From assembly GCA_012845835.1 (NCBI GenBank), contig JABAKD010000023.1, positions 1,847,343 through 1,911,342 of the forward strand: a stretch of 64,000 bases of DNA. The letters run 5' to 3'. This stretch comes from Undaria pinnatifida. Its lineage: Eukaryota > Sar > Phaeophyceae > Laminariales > Alariaceae. The notes beneath the pieces were generated by a model. That model did no database searches, was not told the origin of the DNA, and saw only the letters and a list, made by a program, of their open reading frames with translations. Below, one piece after another: positions 21,701 through 28,459 of the stretch. Positions within the stretch are counted from its first letter, which is position 1. Every line of letters begins with the position of its first letter. The translations under genes and the position numbers were made by a program.

Positions 21701-21715
21701 GCTGGTCCCCCATGA
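9329..21715 (+). CDS. MULE transposase gene (discontinuous; FAR1 zinc finger, DDE core, SWIM finger)
   Basis: Encodes a Mutator-superfamily transposase, which binds the element ends and cuts and moves the element. Exons I can support: 10776-10987, 18047-18102, 18338-18506, 18669-18811, 19165-19251, 19526-19879, 20406-20585 and 20837-21715, probably preceded by 9329-9405 and 9470-9773. From 18338 onward every splice junction keeps phase. Domain order is acidic N-terminus, FAR1-type C2H2 finger, linker, DDE domain with C-x-W-H, then a C-x-C-x9-C-x-H SWIM finger. Frame breaks (a TAA at 10887-10889 next to an A7 run; an apparent shift near 21680) and the retrotransposon in the intron at 10988-18046 suggest this copy may be decaying. 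Exon joins before 18338 are less certain. Confidence 0.8.
9774..10775. other. Putative intronic region of the MULE gene
   Basis: Follows the donor at 9774 and precedes the FAR1 exon. It contains several short open stretches (for example 10388-10612) but none with a recognisable domain or convincing splice borders. The phase mismatch between flanking exons suggests that one small exon is hidden here. Confidence 0.35.
10776..10987 (+). CDS. Exon encoding the first half of the FAR1-type zinc finger
   Basis: Reads 'DSIPLDGRSVEDVEADVKKA' then 'FLEFGIEMKRFD', the start of a FAR1/MULE DNA-binding domain. After a break it continues 'KISKEPGARLRLIGLACKHA', holding the first metal-binding Cys. Ends at the donor GCAG|GTGAGG. 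The frame is broken by a TAA at 10887-10889 beside seven A residues (10888-10894). Skipping one base restores the frame, so this is either a mutation, a sequencing error in the homopolymer, or a missed mini-intron. The intron that follows (10988-18046) contains the nested retrotransposon. Confidence 0.55.
11213..12496 (-). repeat. Two exact-looking tandem 642-bp units (deleted YR retroelements)
   Basis: Units 11213-11854 and 11855-12496 look identical by eye, including C and A homopolymers (C tracts near 11520 and 12162). Each consists of B (242 bp), a spacer with poly-A and poly-C (about 134 bp) and A (about 266 bp plus the shared TTT). The third unit shares B up to 12738, where it passes into the coding part of the full element. 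ORFs inside are repeated because the DNA is repeated; none is a plausible protein. Confidence 0.95.
12497..12738 (-). repeat. Terminal repeat B adjoining the tyrosine recombinase gene
   Basis: Third copy of B, differing from the others at one visible base near 12727 (G for C). It ends at the point where the copies diverge ('CTCCTCCAA' then unique sequence). It forms the 3' end of the full-length element and lies about 40 bp past the recombinase stop codon. It contains a GGTACGGTACC-like short palindrome. Confidence 0.85.
12779..13975 (-). CDS. Tyrosine recombinase (YR) of the DIRS/Ngaro-like element
   Basis: Catalyses integration of the circular cDNA. The core shows the YR set on the minus strand: Arg in 'SLLTRSDEM', His-x-x-Arg in 'ALHLLRIGGATTLA', the Trp/His position in 'EGRWRSDAY', and the nucleophile Tyr in 'YKAYTR'. 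The N-terminal part ('RRSWSTFRRL... EFASWCCASEG') looks like a SAM-like core-binding domain. The frame overlaps the end of the RNase H frame by about 200 nt in the -1 relation. There is no obvious ATG ahead of the domain, so it may be made by frameshifting from the RT-RNase H frame, or the true start lies within the overlap. The C-terminus is basic. The set looks catalytically complete. Confidence 0.9.
   Translation of the reverse strand: MGSSHHRPQPPRATSRHRLAGAAPGGSGGGSLYRHLGLQYVGGSVASSTRRTHESGRRSWSTFRRLMGCQEFLASSDSESSKAWALIEFASWCCASEGNLANTISGKFAAVQYFHRLRVGVQLPITAPVVQCALRGIARAHVTAGTPRRARLPVSFGMLLAGETLIPTWGPEGKVLWLCLCLSYSLLTRSDEMFAADSGAVHPVHCLTRGGVAFFANGTQLGNTRGQQSDKVEVRFKGHKSDQGQVGSVLARTRSEVRGPRSSFRADGGAVALMLELMSCFPGLPDHAPLASYRYGKAVRVVRYGRALRAIKEVVAKSGRNPDEFALHLLRIGGATTLAAGGDISERVIQREGRWRSDAYKAYTRNNIDDSTRVSRKLARAKVAKERQPGEGTVWGRK
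13777..14415 (-). CDS. RNase H domain of the YR retroelement
   Basis: Degrades the RNA strand of the RNA-DNA hybrid. The four acidic residues are visible in order: Asp in 'LISDASGDAMGG', Glu in 'NVLELLAMVV', Asp in 'MRGDNMSAVHW' and Asp in 'NVLADGISRWD'. The domain directly follows the RT but in a frame shifted by one base at a run of ten G residues (complement of 14435-14444). In the original protein it was very probably fused to RT; removing one G from the run joins the frames. The last ~65 codons overlap the recombinase ORF. Confidence 0.85.
   Translation of the reverse strand: MLSFHLQPHSRTLISDASGDAMGGFCLETGLWWRINFDEDTQNRLRSHVQGRDDLSINVLELLAMVVTAWAFTVEARVAPQYVGESILMRGDNMSAVHWVNRCRGGREPRAGALMRILGCLEMRSGWCFKAKHVRGIANVLADGISRWDRPTIAPNLHALRPDIDWQEQHLGEAGADLCTDILASSTSVAQLRARLGVRTSLVADLGVRFAG
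14372..16012 (-). CDS. Reverse transcriptase of the YR retroelement
   Basis: RNA-dependent DNA polymerase. Motif A is 'KMDVKDAFRQIP' and the following block is 'LQFGWRNSPGFW'. The catalytic box reads YVDN rather than Y-x-D-D ('RMYVDNAVLVEP'), which loses the second Asp and, by general knowledge of RTs, should abolish activity. The frame is open directly from the gag stop codon (TAG at 16015-16013), with no obvious ATG. This suggests expression as a Gag-RT readthrough product. The coding sequence ends out of frame after the G10 run near 14435-14444, and the true continuation is RNase H in the next frame. Residues 1-120 after the stop have no recognised domain. Confidence 0.85.
   Translation of the reverse strand, partial: GDGPRRPTTGPTAGGLALVRVCVESVHELTAVAGTGGVEQALERVASNYSHFLAVHGGEFACMMALENQLPVPRVHAGRVAAWFGYTKRFPQIDLLVKIITHGVPVAVDGGGDLGAALQYGNHRSIIPYEGNILCKIADDVRLGRAFVFPRDAADRIPGLRVSPLGVTVSPSKIRIIHDLTFETSAPGVNADTDFSSAPPCKLGHVLRGIIWRILHLRRPSVTPTRILLSKMDVKDAFRQIPVEWAHCPLFGYAFRDLVVVDRRLQFGWRNSPGFWCLFSAALEHAHVHTTFRNAVVTPFGQAVTSHVTVSEPAEGECPVPLPPGYLVPPGDGGGAAKPFFTRMYVDNAVLVEPQCSPVGDRCVRASQSMGSDHGRLLGERQAGDPPLLAPEKVSSWHTRLEVLGWELDTVAMTISLPQGKFGQLRELLAGWPRERRSAPESELRSLMGKLLHVCEVVRPGKFFVRRMLNQLGMLPVQAWHERVRGPGGGDRASSSRSHVRLGGEFHDDLSFWRLMVAKAMGTGGGQHALCPVAEFSFAAPFAHAH
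16013..16015 (-). promoter_or_regulatory. In-frame UAG between Gag and RT (possible readthrough stop)
   Basis: The minus strand reads TAG at 16015-16013, followed by GGA GAC GGG. Gag and RT are in the same frame on either side, and the 20 codons between the stop and the conserved RT region are open. Retroviruses such as murine leukaemia virus separate gag and pol by UAG followed by GGA and decode it by readthrough. Ordinary nonsense mutation is the alternative. Confidence 0.5.
16013..17351 (-). CDS. Gag-like protein with CCCH zinc finger (frame broken)
   Basis: Capsid/nucleic-acid-binding protein of the YR retroelement. The start is taken at ATG 17351 ('MPSATRNGGRRGSG'). A Ser/Gly/Arg-rich head is followed by a coiled-coil-like stretch ('LREELRALHEQLSATQEEVA') at about residues 55-100. 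A single-base frame change at a T6 run (complement of 16959-16964) leads to the main domain: 'KVWITIGEKPAVYNLKRAEM' through 'MKEYCQRLFTAAVAVAK'. Near the end is a C-x8-C-x5-C-x3-H finger ('CYAWTEARGC... CVYAHP'), then a Gly/Arg-rich tail of RGG type. CCCH rather than CCHC is unusual for a Gag. The frame ends at the UAG described at 16013. Confidence 0.75.
17408..17427. repeat. G homopolymer upstream of gag
   Basis: Nearly pure G run (C run on the coding strand) in the leader between terminal repeat A and gag. Similar C runs occur in the spacer of the two deleted units. Confidence 0.85.
17650..17918 (-). repeat. Terminal repeat A at the 5' end of the YR retroelement
   Basis: 269-bp copy of A. 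It matches 11589-11857 and 12231-12499 with one visible difference near 17687 (C for T). It ends at TTT (17916-17918), directly followed by host DNA 'TCGAAAGCGAAAG'. On the minus strand this is the 5' end of the element and presumably holds the promoter. Confidence 0.9.
18047..18506 (+). CDS. Two exons completing the FAR1-type zinc finger of the MULE transposase
   Basis: Exon 18047-18102 (after CTTCAG, before GTGAGT) encodes 'NVTKKRKTRNARTGCEVK', with the conserved R-T-G-C of FAR1 fingers. Exon 18338-18506 (after TGCCAG) encodes 'YITWPVHGAAGKEHPVLNFT' and then 'KLDHNHPV', whose H-N-H provides the two His ligands. The intron between is 235 bp. The next intron begins with GCAAGT, a GC-AG intron: joining 18506 to 18669 makes a Gly-Asp-free junction codon GAC and keeps the frame, whereas reading on gives a stop within three codons. 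Confidence 0.75.
18669..19251 (+). CDS. Linker exons of the MULE transposase
   Basis: Exon 18669-18811 (after TGACAG; donor GGTAAGC) encodes 'DTGFKPAVQGKMIEALTGAR' and continues to 'KKKSPYVNELLER'. Exon about 19165-19251 (after GTGAAG; donor CAG|GTTAGG) encodes 'GKYLLKMDNEGRMTHLFWMT'. This matches the conserved segment just ahead of the catalytic core in MULE/FAR1 proteins (an Asp followed by a hydrophobic L-F-W). The acceptor of the second exon could also lie about 15 bp upstream. Phase is maintained into the DDE exon. Confidence 0.65.
19526..19879 (+). CDS. Catalytic (DDE) exon of the MULE transposase
   Basis: Exactly 118 codons between a CTGCAG acceptor and a GTGAGT donor, phase 0 at both ends. 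It holds the first catalytic Asp in 'LLYDDTAVKNMYRLP', the second Asp in 'VFIQDADAACTLA', and the diagnostic C-x-W-H in 'MLRCQWHLCKNVREK'. These features define the Mutator-like/FAR1 transposase fold. The final Glu is expected in the next exon, but I cannot assign the residue by eye. Confidence 0.9.
20406..20585 (+). CDS. Exon after the catalytic core of the MULE transposase
   Basis: 60 codons, phase 0, opening 'MRGRLSESGFEESFEELVEK' and ending 'SSFTSSRESK' before the donor GTGGGC. The 'W...F...SRES' pattern corresponds to the Trp-Phe-(S/T)-x-x-x-E-S segment that precedes the SWIM region in MULE proteins. The acidic helix is a candidate for the third catalytic residue. The acceptor is probably CTGAAG at 20400-20405. 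An extra small exon in the preceding 526-bp gap is possible. Confidence 0.65.
20837..21715 (+). CDS. SWIM zinc-finger exon of the MULE transposase
   Basis: The acceptor at GTGACAG (20836) gives phase 0. The exon reads through 'INKIMKKVCGAMTSLQGVFE' to a SWIM finger with C-S-C, nine residues, then C-R-H ('VCSCRTLQELGLCCRHFW', about 21305-21360). SWIM fingers are typical near the C-terminus of MULE transposases. The tail is hydrophilic. The frame stops at TGA 21713-21715, but the overlapping frame 21690-21860 ('VQLVPHDTLCAIVQTFESSL' and an R/Q-rich end) looks like the genuine C-terminus. A one-base shift near 21680 is therefore likely. Confidence 0.8.
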   Translation, partial: PTEPCSARLPNAAGINKIMKKVCGAMTSLQGVFEFFEGTLEAQEDRAKFRSARLAVPAVELQDIGGVWFGERFMAPIRYGLGQWPLRFMTQEMDAAAIFCGGGNKVLEGAERFSALGKLEFLGDLMVSVETVAVVFESRQGREMQYIVCSMEDGSHVCSCRTLQELGLCCRHFWQAMRLTPKFKFHVGILNRHWLTENGLREQEAWPPECKPQWMVARNHAGASDENQVRAPTVAMVDTWQAIPAIPENATIECTLQRRDAQTGQSSQERRLLYDVEEDQCGRELWGAAGPP

Positions 21716-22497
21716 CACTCTTTGTGCCATCGTACAGACTTTCGAGAGTAGCCTCAACGCCGCGGCGAGGATTTCTTCAGGAGAGGGGGCTGTGGTTGGC
21801 AACCCACAAGCTGTGCGCCAACCAGCCGCTAGAAGTCAAGGTAGTAGGCAGCGGTCTCTAGCATCGAATCCGGCGGGGCACTGCTTATGGGACGCGCGCA
21901 AGGCCATTGAAAACGTTGGTGAGGTTGCCGGTTTCATGTTCTTTCCTGTTCAAACGTGTTCGTGCACGACCACGAGGGAAGTTAAACGAAGTTGGAGGCC
22001 GATGGCATCGTGCTGCTCAGCGGATTTCGCGTTTGGTGTTGGTCGACCCCCCCCCCCCCTGTGGATCTACATCCAAGGTGATGGACTGCCACATAGCGTG
22101 TTTGGGTAGATGATTTCATGTCATCGACGTCCTCAAGCGGTGTGGGGGTCATTGGATGTGATTGGATGGTTGATTTTCCACCGGTGGTAAACGGAGTGTG
22201 TGATAAAGGGGGTACGAGTTGAAAGCCAGCAGACCGTTCGAAATTACCACGTTAATAAGGAGCGCCATTTAGCATTTCGGGTGATTGGTGTTGAGGTGTT
22301 GTGCTCGAAGGCACGTCTGCCGCACATCGCAAGCGCAACGCGAGGACTCGAGAACCTCATCTCCTCAAGGAACCCAGCACCTTGACGGTCCCTCCCTCCG
22401 AACATCTAGCCTTACGCATGGATTGCCATGCACGCGTGCGTTTTCACGTCTCTTGGGCCCCATCTTCCCTCAACGACGATCACAACGCAGCAGGTTT
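21716..22497. other. Region between the two convergent MULE genes
   Basis: Contains the probable out-of-frame C-terminus of the transposase (to about 21865) and a C tract near 22048-22060. No further gene is supported. The 3' ends of both genes and their polyadenylation sites must lie here. Confidence 0.5.
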
Positions 22498-24302
22498 TCA
22501 ATATAAAAATACCTGTAGCCACGCGACCTTGAAACAGCAGCGCAAACCTTTGCGCGGCACGACAAGTACGGATTTATAATGCCACTCGCAAGGCAGAAGA
22601 TCAGCAAGATACCGTTCCATACCCTCGTCACACCTCGCTGCCTGTTCAACTTGCACCTGGCAGGCGAAACCCCTCCCCACCAACGCCGCAATGACATGCG
22701 AACGTCCCTCCTTCGCAGCGGCTTCCATCCACCTCTCGTCATATTCCCACCCGTTATCGGGGCACCACAAAACTAAATCGACATGCCCGGCGCCAGCGGC
22801 GTCGGCGGGTACACGCGAACAGCCGTCCACCGAAGCGCAATACAGGCAGAAGCCCCGGGAAACTAAGGGAAAGTTTGTTTTGCACCACCGCAACATTCCC
22901 AAATGTCCGAGTGTGGATACCATGACCAGGACGCCGTCCGGGACAAGTTGCTGGCCGCCCGTTTCAGCGCGCATGTGAGGAGGTACTCCTGACCACCACC
23001 AAGTCAACAGTTGGGCCACCGCGCTAAACCGGCCATGTTCGACCGCTGTCCAGAACGTGTCCAAGAACAACCCTTCATATCGCCCACACATGATCATATC
23101 CTCCAGGCATAGCAGCATCTCCATGTCGCCATCTTCCGCAAACCCCAGAACTTGGTCGCGCATCCATCCCCCGCTTTCCCCGGCAGCCCCCACGAAATGC
23201 GAAAGAGACCGCACCATTTCCAAATCTCTGCTTGCTATCGCCTCTTTAAGAGCAGGGGTCACAATAGCCTCGGCCTCCACGCGCTGCTCGTCCAGAACAA
23301 ATCCATTTTCGGAATGACGTAGGTCAGAGATGTCGCAGCAGTCTAGCATGGCCGCACTACCCGACTCAACGGCGACTTCTACGGCCTTCAATCCCATCTG
23401 GTCCTTATAGCAGCCGGCAACGATCAAGAACTTCAGAACGTGAATGTGCCCGGCCTCCGCAGCAGCTGCGAACACTCCATCGCCCCACTCGCCCAAGTCA
23501 CGTGCGTCTTTCAGTACTTCCGATTCCAGCAACAGATTCAGTACTTCGATATTCCCCTCTCCTGCGGCACATTTCAGTGCTCCGTTGCCCGGCTTCCAAC
23601 CTAAGCCCAACGCCTCCATCGTGCGAGGAACCGACGTCACGATAGCGGAGCTCGCGGTTTCCCGTGGTATCCCTTCGAAAAATGTGTTTCGCCACCGCAT
23701 TGAAACCCTCCCTACACATATATACGCTTGCAGCTGCCGCCCGCCCACGAAGGCAATGATCTCCGCACGCACGTCCGGATTGTGCAGCACCTGAAAACAA
23801 AAATACAGTGCCAACACGGGCCAATATCATGGGTGGAAACTCGGCGGGCGGGTCGTGTGGATGAATTTGCCATGATGCCTCTATATCCAACAGGTTTTGC
23901 GAGAGGAAGGACTTAGCAGAGATTTAATATTTGCTACACAAAACGAACGTACCAGGCCTTCATCACTTTTGTACAATGTAGAGTCCATACACATGACAAG
24001 ACCTGCTTTTCCAATCTTAAATTTTCTTCAGCCCACATGATCCCACAGCAACAAGGCGTCATCCACATCGGCGACACAACAGTCTCAGTTCACGGAGTGC
24101 ACGTCGTCGAACGTGATCTCACAGGACACACTTCTATCCTCACCTGTACCTCTGCGGCCTCTCCTGCTGTCGCTCCGGCGGTTGCTCGTGCCGCCTCCCG
24201 ATGATTCGGCCGTTGGTGCTTCTGCTGGTGCTCGGATCGCACGTCGGTGTCAGCGCTCGCACTACGAGCCACCATCGCGATGGCAACATCCATCAGAGAC
24301 AT
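22498..24302 (-). CDS. F-box-like/ankyrin-like repeat protein, second gene of the MULE
   Basis: Two exons: 24302-24144 (53 codons, donor CAG|GTGAGG) and 23790-22498 (acceptor TTTTCAG), joined in phase 0 through a 353-bp intron to give about 483 residues. Exon 1 is Ala/Arg-rich with no domain. Exon 2 opens with an F-box-like helix set ('VLHNPDVRAEIIAFVGGRQL... VSMRWRNTF'). About eight degenerate ankyrin-type helical repeats follow, such as 'CAAGEGNIEVLNLLL', 'AAAEAGHIHVLKFLI' and 'AAGAGHVDLVLW'. Proteins of this build are common in brown algae; the F-box/ankyrin combination suggests a substrate adaptor, which is inference. The ATG lies 36 bp inside the right inverted repeat of the MULE, and the gene converges on the transposase. 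It may be a captured host gene or a resident helper; mudrB of maize occupies the same position but is unrelated. Confidence 0.75.
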
Positions 24303-24337
24303 GCCTGCTGTGTTTCGTCTAATTTGCGCGTGCTGCT

Positions 24338-24507
24338 TGACCCTTGTGGCGGTGTGGGGGCTGTGATGCGTGCGGTAATCGTGCCTTGGTTCTAACGCTG
24401 TGTTTCTGATTTGAAAAAGGGTTTCTGGGTGTGTGATTCAGGTTTCTGGATGTGTGGTTCAGCAGAGGTTTTGGAGTCGTGCACTTTTTCTTTGCACGAT
24501 CGTCGTG
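24338..24507 (-). repeat. Right inverted repeat of the MULE
   Basis: Complement of 9160-9329, gap-free over 170 positions with about six differences. The inner end is 'TGACCCTTG' at 24338 and the outer end 'CGTCGTG' at 24507. Expected to supply the promoter of the minus-strand gene. Confidence 0.8.
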
Positions 24508-26624
24508 CAAAAAGGGGTTGCCGTAAAAAAGATGGGGGACAAAAAATTATTGAAGAATGAGAGAAGAGCACGAGGCTAGAGCAAAGCACAGCTAAGCGAG
24601 CCTTGCTTACGCGATTGGCGACGGCTGTGATGGGGAAACGATATGCACGAGGTCAGACCTTGAATGTAATTGGAATGCATACATCCTGCGGGATGTTTGG
24701 GTGCTTGGCAAGCGCTCACGACAAAGAGAAGCTGCGGTACGACTTGGATGCTTTTTTTTGCATGGCGCCTAGTTTAAATGCAAGATAACAAGGAGAACAT
24801 ACGTCCCAGGTATCATGTACGGATACCAATGGCAATTTTGAGGGGGCGTAGGCAGGCAGGTACATGCCATCCTCGCGCGCAGCTAGAAACGTATAGAGTA
24901 TAGCAATAAAGGTCCGACAAGGCCGCCTCTACTTTTTCTGAAGCCGTCATGGCATCGAACCTGCTTCTTTCCTCTGTTGGGACAAAGCCAGTATGAAATT
25001 CGCAATGCCTGGGGTAAGAGGGTGTTGTTTCAGTCTATACTTCAGTAGGTTGGTTGAACTGGACTACTTGTCGTAGTTGCAAACGCAAGGCTGTTCGTGG
25101 TCCGAACAAAACGCGAACGCGTGCCACCATATTTATGTAGGACCGACCCGCAGTGGCGTGGTGTGGTTGTTCTATCTGCAGGAGCGTGCAGTGCGGTGCG
25201 AGTATATTCGTTGTTTTTTACAACAAGGAGGCGAATTTTTCAGGGTGTAGGGGACGTATACCAGTTTGAGCAATTTTTCAGGGTGTAGGGGACGTATACA
25301 AGTTTGAGCGCACCAATTCGCATGAGCGGCTCCAGCGCATTCGTCTAGGGTCCAAACACGGAGACCTGCTCCATCCAACAAGCTCTTTGGTCAAGGGTGC
25401 AGCTGATAGTCGAGGTCCTGCCCGCTTTCCTTTGTTTTTGGCAGGATAAATCACCATCGTCGGCATTGCATTCTACATCGACTGCCTCTCCGTTTTGTCC
25501 CACTTAGCAATGTATGTTGAGCACAAAGGTGTGACTCACTGCGAGCTTAGCAATGTATGTTGAGCAGAAAGGTGTGACTCACTGCGAGGGGGTACGAATG
25601 GGTAAATTGTAGAGTTATACCCTTGTTAGAAAAAACCGGGTGCCAGCGAGAACAAGTTTGTTCGTGAGACACTTGCCGATACGTATCGACAAACCCGTAA
25701 GTTCCGTCTCTCAGTGTCAAAATCCTATTATTGCCCGAACAGTTGTATCGTCCAGGGAATGCATATAGTCTACATCGATACCTACTGGCTTGCACATTAC
25801 GTTCAGGTAAACATGTACAGTGGGCTATTGACCGGGCAGTAGATAACTAAACATGCCAATCGATACTTATCGTCGACCGCAAAGGCTACGAAAAGTACCT
25901 ATCGATATCCATCGCGGGCAGCAATAGGCCTGGTATTGGAATAAGATCCTGTAGATTGGGTATTGATCTGGAACATATTTTCCAGTGTGTGGTACAAACT
26001 CTCTTTGTCAATACTCGTCACGGGTACGAGTACTACTTTCAAACTCGCGAGTAACGGGTTTCCGGATTGCGTTTTTACACGCCTTGAATTCCCGGGAATG
26101 GTGACGTTAGTCCCCTGAACCGCGTCCCCTGTTCAGTACATCGTACAAATTCTGCGGGAAATAGGCATCGAATCAATACAAAGACGTTCGAGGCATTTCG
26201 CACACATGTATCGAGATACCGACACGATGTTCCGGACCGCCGACCGGTGTAGCGATATAGGTACACAGCAACTGTCCAGTAGCACTAGCAGCCATTGCAG
26301 AAGGTCCGATCCGACGGAGGACGAAGGCCAGACTTTGCTCAAGACTTTTGGGGGCACCTCAACTTTGAACGTGGGGAAATGAGTATGGGGCGCTCCGCAG
26401 GACACCAGTAGCAGCACCAGCAACACCAGCAGCAACAACAGCAACAGCAACAACAGCAGGAACAGCCGCAGCTTGATTTTGCTTCATTTGTGTCCATAAC
26501 TTCCGACGTTTTTGCTGAACGGCGGTTCTGTCCACCGTTTCGCGCGATAGGAGTATCATGTTGAGCTTACAAAGTTGGTTTTCGACGAAGTCTTCGATTT
26601 CTCATGCTTGATATTTCTTTGCTT
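24508..26624. other. No recognisable gene; short tandem duplications and a CAG/CAA run
   Basis: Two perfect-looking head-to-tail duplications: a 38-bp unit at 25234-25271/25272-25309 (one base differs), and a 43-bp unit at 25503-25545/25546-25588 (one base differs). An imperfect CAG/CAA microsatellite at 26403-26462 would encode poly-Gln on the plus strand in an ORF interrupted by a TAG near 26407. It ends 'EQPQLDFASFVSITSDVFAE'; poly-Gln proteins are frequent in brown algae, but no gene can be defined. Confidence 0.45.
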
Positions 26625-27125
26625 TCTTTTTGCACGGCCATATTGTTCTTAAAATACTAGACTAATGCACTCCAGCTGTTAGATAGAACATTTTGTCGAA
26701 ACTCACATTTTTGCGAGCTGTGTGTGATACTCCGTTCGGGCGTAATACGGGGTATGTGTCCTTGTTGAGGATTTTTGATCGGCGACTCCCCTTGGAACTA
26801 AAGTGTAGCTATCGCGGGTCAACAGGGTGATGTCAGTCTGTCTGTGCGCGAAAACTTTTTAACCCGTTTTCGCCGGGGACCAAATCTGGCAGACTCTGTA
26901 GAAGAAAATGCATCAGTTTATCTAGTGTATCCTGTAAGTCGTATAACCGGTGAGGGGAGGGGAGAGTCTTTACAGGCGTGGGAGCATGGGGTTGAACCAA
27001 AGGGAGCGAGGGGGGGCAGTTTTTGCCAGCTTTGGGTCCCATAGCTGTAGGGGTTCGCTATACGCGTGGCACTAGGTCTGGGAAATGGTGCGGGTGGTGG
27101 GGAGGGGGTGGGGTGGGGGGCGTGA
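26625..27125 (-). repeat. R1 dispersed repeat, inverted copy
   Basis: On the minus strand it follows the order of 2221-2750: 'GCGTATAGC', G/C-rich stretches, 'TTATACGACTTACAGGATAC', 'TGTTGACC', 'GGGGAGTCGCCGATC', 'ACGCCCGAACGGAGTATCAC', and an end at 'ACAGCTGGAGTGCATTAG'. More diverged than copies 2 and 61660-62225. Confidence 0.7.
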
Positions 27126-27224
27126 GTTTTTTATGTTTTATTGGCACGCTTGTACTATCCTGTGCTTTATTTTTCGTTTTCTCTTTAAAAAATGTTCAAC
27201 TACAACGGTACGTGTCATATGCGT

Positions 27225-27900
27225 ATTTATAGAAAATGATAATACACTCCAGACTGTGTGAGATCGAATATTTTGTCGAAACTTATATTTGCAAGCTGTG
27301 TGTGATACTCCGATCGCTCGTATTACGCGTTGTGTGTCGTCATTAATGATACAGCACATCGGCGACTCCCCTTGCAACTACAGTGTAGCTGTCAGGGTCA
27401 ACAGTGGGATGTTAGTCAATCTGTGCGCGGAAACTATAAAATAATTTTCAGAGGTGGAGAAAATCTGACAGCTGTGGAAGGAAATGCATATGTTTGTCTA
27501 ATGAATCCTGTAAGACCAAGGCTACAGTAAGGGGGGGTACCCCCATTTTTACTGGTGTGTTTGAGCCACTCGCACGAGTAGCTCTGTACCCTACGGATGA
27601 AGATGGTTTAGGAACTTGGTTTGCCGCAGCTTAGATCACCTTTGCATTGCGGATTGATTTCGTCAATGTAAAACATAGAGAAAACGTAAGATTGCATAGG
27701 AACAAAGGGGTTACTCGCGCGAGTGACCCCTAGGCACTGACATAAAACGCCCAAAAGGGGGCCCCCCTTCCGTAGCCTGGGTCGTTAATTTGAATAACCT
27801 GTGAGAGAAGGGCGGAGTTTGGAGGACGTGGGGGCCTTGTTCTGAACAAATGGGAGCGGGGTTGGGTGTGGGGGGAAGGGATCCCAACGCTCCCGTACAT
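27225..27900 (-). repeat. R1 dispersed repeat, inverted copy split by a MITE
   Basis: The part 27225-27514 matches the right half of R1. The match resumes at 27783-27900 ('AGGGCGGAGTTTGGAGGACG', complement of 2429-2448). The 268 bp between them is the element at 27515-27782, absent from the other R1 copies. Confidence 0.75.
27515..27782. mobile_element. Short non-autonomous inverted-repeat element (MITE-like)
   Basis: Left end 'ACCAAGGCTACAGTAAGGGG', right end complement 'ACCCAGGCTACGGAAGGGGG'. The ends pair imperfectly over about 22 bp. The element is defined by comparison with intact R1 copies, which lack it. Internal palindromic motifs ('CTCGCACGAGTA', 'ACTCGCGCGAGT') are present. No ORF or clear target duplication is seen. 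A probable relative lies at 60610-60888. Confidence 0.65.
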
Positions 27901-28459
27901 TCGGGGTGGTAAATGGGCCCATATGCGTGTTTTGCAACAAAGAGATAAACCTAGTAAAACGATACTTCGAAGTACTTATCCTTGCATCGGACAATACAGC
28001 AGTGCATGGTAGTCGTCATTAACAATAAGCGATGACGAAGCGAAACCTGAGTAAGACCGACTTCATACGCAATGTAGAAAATTGCCGCAAAATAACACTT
28101 GAATGCACCCGACAAAGCTAGCCTCACCTAGCTAACACCCTGATTCCACTTTTTCATCTTGCAAAATATACATGCGACCAAGCTGCCCCCCCAAACAAAA
28201 AAAATGTACCCGTCACCGACAACGCGCTGTCTATTTGGTCTGCTTCTCTCTGAACGCCAGCGATTGCCTCATACGCTACATGCACCGTCGTTGCACACGT
28301 CGTAAAGTGGGGAAAAAGGACGATTCTGCCCGCACCAGTACTACTACTGCTTGCTAGAAACGCCGGAATGACAGCATTCTCGTGTTGTCTGCGTCATCCA
28401 CGCATTCGAACTCCCCGCCTAACTTTTTGGTGTTTCGTTTCTAGTTCTGCCTCTTCGAT
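27901..28459. other. No recognisable gene
   Basis: Only short ORFs. A C/A-rich stretch occurs near 28187-28205. Confidence 0.4.

Larger units (their letters stand above)
9160..24507 (+). mobile_element. Mutator-like element (MULE), MuDR-like organisation, with nested retrotransposon
   Basis: Bounded by 170-bp inverted repeats (9160-9329 and 24338-24507) that align without gaps, with about six differences by eye. Inside are a multi-exon MULE transposase gene on the plus strand that appears to start at the inner edge of the left repeat (ATG 9329), and a second gene on the minus strand that starts 36 bp inside the right repeat (ATG 24302). They converge, as mudrA and mudrB do in maize MuDR, where the terminal repeats carry the promoters. 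A 6.7-kb tyrosine-recombinase retrotransposon (11213-17918) sits in a transposase intron; without it the element would be about 8.6 kb. The outer ends are not fixed: weaker similarity may extend left to about 9103 and right to about 24548. I could not find an 8-11 bp target-site duplication. Confidence 0.65.

Noticed and set aside
9160-24507. Inverted repeats as a mere chance pair of dispersed repeats
   Set aside because: Not fully excluded, but equal length, about 96 percent identity and gene starts at both inner edges make MULE ends the better explanation.
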